Assembly: GCA_019426215.1 (NCBI GenBank)
Contig: CM033405.1
Coordinates: forward strand, 4,937,001-5,001,000
Origin: Buddleja alternifolia
Lineage: Eukaryota; Streptophyta; Magnoliopsida; Lamiales; Scrophulariaceae
DNA: 64,000 bases
Direction of reading: 5' to 3'
Shown: positions 57,201 through 64,000 of the stretch, piece after piece
Position numbering within the stretch: position 1 is the stretch's first letter
Layout: every line of letters starts with the position of its first letter
Position numbers and translations under genes: made by a program
The notes under the pieces: model-generated
Database searches by the model: none
Told to the model about the DNA's origin: nothing
Seen by the model: only the letters and a program-made list of their open reading frames with translations

Positions 57201-58607
57201 TATCGAGAGTTGGAGCTAGATCTTAGTCTAATTAGACCTGACTTGTTTTAATGGGCACTTATAACTTCATATTCTTTATAAACGCCCAACATAAGTGGAT
57301 TTGGGTTATTCTTATTTACTTATCTTAAACGAGTAAATCATTCATTGACTTAAAAAGGGTCGAATTACATGAAATATCAAAAAATTTAATCCATATTTGA
57401 TTTTTCAACGCCAAATATAATTCAAATGGAGAATGAATTACACGTGTCAAATGATTTATTGTGAATTAATTATACTTGAAGTCGAAAATTAGGTTCAAAC
57501 TAGAATTTCTCAATACAGTAGTATCATGCTTTCATTAATATACAAGATACAAAGAAAGTCGAATAATGATTGAAATGCCCACTACTTATTTCTCGTCTAC
57601 ATTCGATGATTTAGAGGTAATTCTTTGAATGCATGAGAGATCGTAGAAACATATCAAACACTTGGCATTCAAGAGTGTTGGGTGGATCAACACCATCATT
57701 CTCGATCTACCGTAAATTTAATTTATCTAACGATTTCTATGCATCATAGGCATATAGAGAAGTCCCAAGATGTTGGCAAAGACTAATGTAATCAAGCTTT
57801 TGTGACCAAAATATGTATATTGAGTCATATTGAAACAATGTAAATGATAAGTTATTGGAGCTGCCCTTCTTAGAAGGGATAGTGTATAGACATATATGTA
57901 AGTTTAGGATCAACTCATGTTAGGATCAAACTACTTGGGTCGATTCATGCTTTTAATAAGTTAATCAGAATGCCATTGATAGTTAACTAGTATGATATCA
58001 GTTGGGTCAACCCATAGCCCGAACCCAAGGAATAGGATCTCCTCATAATATGTTGTTGGCTTAAAATGTTGGGTACGTTACATAGACATCCCTGCGTTAG
58101 ACCTTTACTATGAAAAAAATTTGAAAAATTACCATAACTATCCCGTCACAATTTTAGCCCCAATTTTTGAGATATTTAGATCTAATGAGGGGTGTCTCGA
58201 TAATTTGCAAAACATCAAGAGATTCATGGTAATGACCTTATAAGTGAGGGCATGTGCATGTAATTGATTAGCAGTGGAATTTCATGCTACCAGAGTCGGT
58301 TTATGAACCCTTGGATAAGTCCATTCTAATATCATAAAGCAAAATATTGACACCATTGTCATCTTGTACAATCCAACAAACCACAACCACAAACAAGCCC
58401 AAATATAGAATATTGCAATTTTACAAACTGAAAAGAGATCACACAACGCAATCAACGGTCTAAATACCATCTCCTCAGTTGCTACAAGAGAACTACACAA
58501 TTTTGAGCAACTGGTACTAAAACGTTTTTCTGTTCAAATAGAAAACTTCCCCAAACAACTTTGCATGAAAACTAAATAATTATTAGAAGAATAGAACAAA
58601 TCTGTAT
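57201..58607. other. Intergenic DNA and SCE1 3' flank
   Basis: No gene recognised. 58270-58607 is probably the SCE1 3' untranslated region. Phrases such as GCCCAACATAAGTGGATTTG (57287) and TTAAAAAGGGTCGAATTACA (57350) look like old LTR-derived sequence, without identifiable ends. Confidence 0.45.
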
Positions 58608-61600
58608 TCAGACGAGAGGGGGATATATCTTGGACTGCTGCTTAACCCTCTTCTTGTATTCAACAACGTCCTGCACGTAATTAGAACTCGTCGGTAAGGC
58701 ACAATCGACTCATGTGTTAGAAAATTGATATGAAGTCTTTCGAGTTAAATTTTAACTAAATTTAAGTTAAAGGTGAGAGAAGAGAATGAACAATTGTGGG
58801 TGGGGGTTGGGGGTTTTTTTTTGGAGGGGGGGGGGGGGGGATTAAATAAAATATGATTAAAAAATGTAGGACGTGCCCCTTCACAAAAACACACGAGGTG
58901 GCAGTGTGGCACTACAACAGCCAAATGTTGCATAAACACCCAATTCGCACAATAATTCGCCAATGCTATACCAAAACTGCTTGCAGGACCAAAAAAAATA
59001 AAAATTCACTAAACCCCTCTTCAATTATATAGAGTATAGATGGTAGAGTATAGATGGTTCCTGAAATATACGAAGTTCTACTATACATTGATTAACTAGA
59101 TTTCTGTCTATTCTGAAAAGTTGATTGGAGCTTCTTACTCCGAGTGGTATTCTAATTTCTAGAAAATATAAACAAATAAATAAGCTCAATTACCTGGATG
59201 AACATATGGTACCCCTCAGTTTGCGCTGGATCAGAAGGATTAGGCTGATCCAGCAAATCTTGGATGCCAACTAAAATTTGCTTCACCGTAATGGCTGGCC
59301 GCCAACCCTAGAAATTTAAAGCATAATATAAATATACATTATTTTTTATTATTATAAAGACAAGAAGGGCAGTGAGCCAATGATTTTGGGTCAGTGAGCA
59401 AAAAGCAAGACGAATGCACTTACGCTATCTTCATTAAGGATTGAAAGACAAACGGTTCCAGATGGATACACATTAGGATGAAAAAAACCTTGGGGGAATT
59501 TACATTTTGGTGGCTTGCTTGGGTAATCTTCACTAAAGTGCATCGTTAGGGGGTAATAACCACCTTCCCAATCAGTCTGCAAAAACATTAACCGAAATAC
59601 ATAATAGTGTCAGATATGCAGTAAACATCAACGCCAGGATTTTAATTCTGTCTTGTTCTAAAAAACTTATGGTAACATAAAACCGAGTCTGGTAATACCA
59701 AACAATGTTATCAAAAATTCAGAATACATGGCAAGCATAATACTCATTTAGAACAAATATCAGAATGTGCAAGATCAACTCTTTAAAAAATTTATCGTTT
59801 TGTTTGTGTTTAGGTTAGGAAAAGAACATGCAAGTCAAATGGGCCTGATTGTAATTTCTCCCTCCCACTTTAACCTGTTGATCACATCTTAAACTTAATA
59901 GTATAGCACGAAGTTTAGCATGTGCAACCTGACAGAGGAAGACTGTCACACTAAAAAAGCACTCGTTTTAATTGGCAGATGTTGAAGAAACCTCAAATCC
60001 AATAACATTTATGGCGATAAGTCACATAGTGTGTCTCATAAAATAGCATTCAATGCATCAAGCCTTGTGAGAAATGCCCAACATCACATATAGAAACTAA
60101 CTACTAAGTATTGTATGATTGGTAATTCGTTCTCCATTTGAAACGTCAAAAACATAACTTTTAAAAGTTACATATCCGCACACGCTAAATTAGTTTCAAC
60201 AAACCACTATGCTAATCTAGGTCAGAGCAAACCAACATCTTGCAATTTCCCAGAATGCAGGTCACAGTTTCGAACAAAATAAATTAAACGTAGTTTCCGA
60301 ATATTATACATGAATCTACTCAAGGTCTAAAGCACTACGAAAGCGTTTGCTATCTTGAAAAGGCAAACGCAAGCAAAGGTTAAGAAACAATACCGGAAAG
60401 CATCTCTTATCACAAGAATGCAAGATAAAGACAACTCAAAGACACTCCAAAAAGCATTGGACAATTTCCCCAAAAAAGATAAACAAAGTAGTAACTTGAA
60501 TACTATACTAAATTCATACGATGCAGATATCCCAAATAACAAGTACAAGCCCCTTCTCACAATTAAACAAGGGATATATTACGTTCAACTAGGGCCGTAA
60601 ACAAATTGACTCTGAATACCTTATTGTTAAAGCTTGTTTAAATTTGAGCTTGGTTTAATTGTTAATTGAGTCAAGCTCAAACGAGTTTTAATCGAACCGA
60701 ACACGAGTCGAGCTCGAGTGACTTGATTTTTTTGCTCATATTTTTATCATGTTTTACTAATCGAGCCAACCTCGAACCAAGCTTCAAACATTATGAACAC
60801 ACAAAAGGTAGTTCAAGAAAGGTAGTTCAAGCTTGCTCTGATATCTCAAACGAGCTTCTACCGAACGGGCTTGAGTATTTAGGCTCTAGGTTCAACCAAA
60901 TTACACATAATTTTAATTTAACATTTGAAAATCCCAGAAAATTGCAACCGAATGAGCTGTTGTTACTTAAAACTTAAAGCTAGCTTGTTTGAATTATTAT
61001 TGAGTTTTAGAATTTGTATTTGAGCTTGATTTGATTGTTAATCGAGTCAAGCTCAAACGAGCTATAATCGAGCAACACAAGAGTCGAGCTCGAGTGGCTT
61101 GATTTTTATACACATCTTTTATCATTTTTTACTAATCGAGTCGAGCTCGAACCAAATTTTAAAATTATCGAACACACAAAAGCTAGTTTAAGTTTGGTTT
61201 GATACGTTAACGAAACGAACTGAAACGAGCTTTTACCGTCCGAACCGGCTCGAGTATTCTCTCAGCTCCAAATTCAACCAATTTACACATAATCATAATG
61301 TAACATCTGATAAATCCCAGAAAATTGCAACTCTTATCTTGATCAATAGATGAAAATAGTAATGGAATACTTACCCCAGCCTTACCAGGGATCGTGCATT
61401 GCCACACCATTAAATTCACTGTACCATCAGGAAGCGATTCTGGTTTAGCCACAAAACCCTAAACAAAACCCATTATCAAAAAAACAAATTTAAGAAAAAC
61501 CCAATTCAAAAATTAAACCACAAAACACAATTAAAACAATAATCGAACATGTGGGTGATTTTTCCGCCATGATTTGCGTTCTTCCGCCAATCTTCCGCGT

Positions 61601-61617
61601 GCAATTCCTCCTGACAT
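58608..61617 (-). CDS. SCE1: SUMO-conjugating enzyme E2 (SCE1/UBC9)
   Basis: Five exons on the minus strand: 61617-61549, 61458-61375, 59576-59424, 59307-59194 and 58670-58608, total 483 bases (160 residues), the length of Arabidopsis SCE1. All junctions keep phase. Sequence: [60 protein letters not shown], then [18 protein letters not shown] with the catalytic Cys, [20 protein letters not shown] and a C-terminus [12 protein letters not shown]. It accepts activated SUMO from the E1 and passes it to lysines in psiKxE sites, in nucleus and cytosol. The basic N-terminal helix ([12 protein letters not shown]) and [14 protein letters not shown] block are diagnostic of UBC9 against ubiquitin E2s. 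Intron 2 (59577-61374) is enlarged by repeats. Nothing suggests loss of function. Confidence 0.95.
60590..61335. repeat. Tandem duplicate of the GAGCTCGAG repeat in SCE1 intron 2
   Basis: Two copies of about 370 bp (60590-60957 and about 60963-61331). Both contain GAGTCAAGCTCAAACGAG, GAGTCGAGCTCGAGTG, ACTAATCGAG and end in the same intron sequence (TACACATAAT ... ATCCCAGAAAATTGCAAC), so repeat and flank were duplicated together. Confidence 0.85.
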
Positions 61618-61900
61618 TTTCTCTCTCTAGCCCGCAATTTTTTTCCCAAAGAAATTGAGTAATAATACGAGTACTAATTTGAACTTTGAAGATTACTAGG
61701 AGACAACTTTTTTAATTTTTTTGGATGAATCGAATCAGCCGGAAAAATTGACGGTCCATATTATATATCTCATAAAGTGGTGGGGCTGAAATTGGAATAC
61801 AAAAAGTTTTGGGTTTTGTTTGCATCTTTTATTGCGTCATCTCTATTGAGAAAAAGTCGTCCAAATTGCGATTTTTAAATTTTATTTTGATTCCAGCGTG
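61618..61900 (-). promoter_or_regulatory. SCE1 5' region
   Basis: Upstream of the SCE1 ATG: a CT-rich leader on the coding strand (GAGAGAGAAAATG just before the start) and AT-rich sequence with TATTATATATC (61758) as a possible TATA region. No specific regulator site is claimed. Confidence 0.35.
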
Positions 61901-63250
61901 AAAACCACGCCATTAGGTGCGGTCACGTGGAAGACAGCGTGACTTTATTTCTAGTTGCAGGATGGAAATTGAATTTGGATTATGATGTATTCAAGGTCTT
62001 AATTTTCGGTTTTGGGGTAGATATCGGGATAGTAAATTTATAAAAAATTTCATGAAAATTTATAAAAATATTTGAAAATTTACAATAAAATTTTGAATAA
62101 CTTTAATTATCATATTTATACATCTTTTACATCAATAATATTCTATATATAATATATGGAAAATAAATTTGTTAAATAATATCACTACAAACTGTTGTGA
62201 AAAATATGAAATAAATATAATTTGATAGTACGATAATAACCAAATCTCATTAGAACTTCATTAAAATAAAATGTACCAAAATTTAAGTAAAAGTTACTAC
62301 TCAATACCATATCGAGTTTTTAGGAGGATGAAAATCGCTATCACTAGTATCTGTCCTACCTCTGCTTTCATATTGTAAGTGAAAATTATTAGTTACATGT
62401 TGAGAATATTTCGCCCATGACATGGAATGTTGGTAATACTTCATATAATGATGATGATGATATCAATCTGGTGTTGAATTTTGAAAACCCCCCAATGGAT
62501 TAGTACAATTTCTTCAATCATATTCATTTTCAATTTTTTGCTTGACTGCGTCTTGTGGTTGGGGGTAAGTGGTAGATGTGGGCTTTACCAAGTATAAATA
62601 TAATTTTCTAATTATATAATATTTAAAAATATAAAAAAATTCGGTTGAAATTTCGGCTTCGATGAATGTTTCGGGAAATATCGAGTTTCGGCCAAAATTT
62701 CGATGGATATTTAACAAACATACTTGAAATTTCTGGTAATTTCGGGTTTTGATTGAAATTTCGAAAGATATTTTGCAAAAATTGGATCGAATGTTCGATT
62801 TTGCTTTAGAACCCCCTGAAATCTGAAATTTCGGTCGAAATTTTGGGGCTTGTATGGTTTTGTTTTCAAAACCAATTCTCAATTCTCAAAAATTTTAAAA
62901 ACCAAATTATGTTTGGGCCAAGTTATTTCTCCCTTTTCATTGGTTTTCAATTCCCATAAAATTGAGAATGCAACCTATAAAAATGAAAAGAAAACTATCA
63001 AATAGGTAAACATGTACAATCGGGTCTTTCTCTCAATTTTTATTGGGAAATTCACACCAATGGTCCCCCATGTGGACACATTGTGTCACTTTAGTCCCTC
63101 ATGTCAAAAAATTAGCACTTTCATCCCTCATGTCATTAAATTGTATCATGTTGGTCCCTTTTTTCAATTTTCTCCACAAATGCAGGGGCATTTTCGTCCT
63201 TTAACCTTTATTTTTGGGATATTCACTCAAATTGTGTCACTTTAAAACTT
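61901..63250. other. Intergenic repeats with TTTCGG words
   Basis: From about 62640 to 62860 the word GAAATTTCGG / CCGAAATTTC recurs about ten times on both strands, a degenerate repeat with no coding role; the 122-codon minus-strand frame over it is an artefact. At 63045-63200 TTAGTCCCTCATGTCA / TTCATCCCTCATGTCATT / TTGGTCCCTTTTTTC form three loose tandem units. Confidence 0.55.
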
Positions 63251-63253
63251 AGT

Positions 63254-64000
63254 TGTGCGCGTCTTCACAAGAAAATTCATAACCCATTATAGAAAGCTCG
63301 GATTCATGAACCGTTTTATTCCCATGAAACTAGACACATAGGTCAATCCACACGTATATCCCACATAATCAAGAGAAGTTTAGAACAAAGCAGGTTTGTA
63401 TTCAAAATTAGATAAAAATCTATCGGTTGTACAGGCAGCTGTGCGCGTCTTCACGAGAAAATTCATAACTTATTGTAGAAAGCTCAGATTCATGAATCGT
63501 TTTATTTCCATGAAACTAGACACATAGGTCTATCCACGCATATATCTCACATAATTAGGAGAACTTTAGAACAAAGCAGGTTTGTATTCATAATTAGCTA
63601 AAAATCTGTCGGCTGTGTAGACAGCTGTGCGCGTCTTCATGAGAAAATTCATAACTCATTGTCGAAAGTTCGGATTCATGAACCATTTTATTCCTATGAA
63701 ACTAGACACATAGGCCTATCCACTCGTATATCCCACATAGTCATGAGAACTCTATAACAAAGTAGGTTTGTATTCAAAATTAGCTAAAATCTGTCGACTG
63801 TGCAGACAGCTGTGCGCGTCTTCACGAGAAAATTCATAACTCATTGTAGAAAGTTCGGATTCATGAACCGTTTTATTCCCATGAAACTAGATACATAGGA
63901 CTATCCACGCGTATATCCCAAATAATCAGGAGAACTCTAGAACAATGCAGTTTTGTATTCAAAGTTAGCTAAAAATCTGTTAGTTGTGCAGATAATTGTG
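63254..64000 (+). repeat. Satellite-like tandem repeat, about 186-bp unit, running off the right edge
   Basis: TGTGCGCGTCTTCACGAGAA starts at 63254, 63440, 63627 and 63811, and a fifth copy begins at about 63997; spacing 186, 187, 184 and 186. Units share AAATTCATAACTCATTGTAG, CGGATTCATGAACCGTTTTA, ATGAAACTAGACACATAGG and TTTGTATTCAAAATTAGCTA. Neighbouring units are roughly 90 percent alike by eye. The array length beyond the window is unknown. Confidence 0.95.

Noticed and set aside
9031..61617. A SUMO gene cluster linking the Ulp1-like proteases with SCE1
   Set aside because: The proteases sit in transposons and are broken, and SCE1 is more than 40 kb away with unrelated genes between; proximity is probably chance.
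62514..62882. 122-codon minus-strand open frame with Asn/Phe/Arg-rich peptide
   Set aside because: It lies on the GAAATTTCGG repeat block; the peptide follows the repeat and shows no domain.
63254..64000. CRISPR-like array
   Set aside because: Repeats are contiguous 186-bp units without spacers, in plant nuclear DNA.

Overview
This window is nuclear DNA of a flowering plant, most likely a eudicot. It is AT-rich, its genes carry introns with GT/AG borders, and the host genes are typically plant: an F-box/FBD gene, a plastid-type CBSX protein, a group II AP2/ERF factor and a SUMO-conjugating enzyme (SCE1/UBC9). Only these four genes look intact. Most of the rest is transposon DNA, often nested or adjacent, so insertion order can be read.

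Layout. 1-1421 (-): 5' part of an F-box/LRR/FBD gene running off the left edge. 2390-5855 (-): decayed DUF1985-Ulp1 (C48 protease) pseudogene of the kind carried by Mutator-like elements (MULEs). 6469-17545: two MULEs abutting in opposite orientation inside a TA microsatellite. The first (6469-8499) is a Pack-MULE with a captured STRUBBELIG-family receptor kinase fragment. The second (8524-17545) is an autonomous-type element with a FAR1-like transposase (+) and a Ulp1-like protease (-), both with broken frames. 17680-22723 (+): CBSX gene, starting about 135 bp from the MULE end; its fifth intron holds a hAT-like element that itself contains a third member of the same MULE family, with a perfect 10-bp target duplication. 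22724-29452: MITEs and repeats. 29453-34157: decayed Ty1/copia element with short LTRs. 37754-38224 (-): intronless ERF repressor-type gene.

40088-55625 is a staircase of related segments. Copies A, B and C of one region were each hit by different insertions: a truncated LTR element in A; a MITE, a TRIM and a 6.9-kb MULE carrying a LINE in B; a second TRIM carrying a piece of a mitochondrial dicarboxylate carrier gene in C. Because one copy lacks what another carries, several insertions have an empty-site control inside the window. 58608-61617 (-): five-exon SCE1 gene with a tandemly duplicated repeat in intron 2. 63254-64000: a 186-bp tandem satellite running off the right edge.

Notable points are a MULE family that lands in TA microsatellites, has two different end types and fills its non-coding DNA with a CATTATACAGTATRTTATA-like motif; gene-fragment capture by both a MULE and a TRIM; and stop codons in the transposon genes that mostly fit C-to-T decay. 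Exon borders were read by eye from splice signals and family conservation; no alignment or database search was run.
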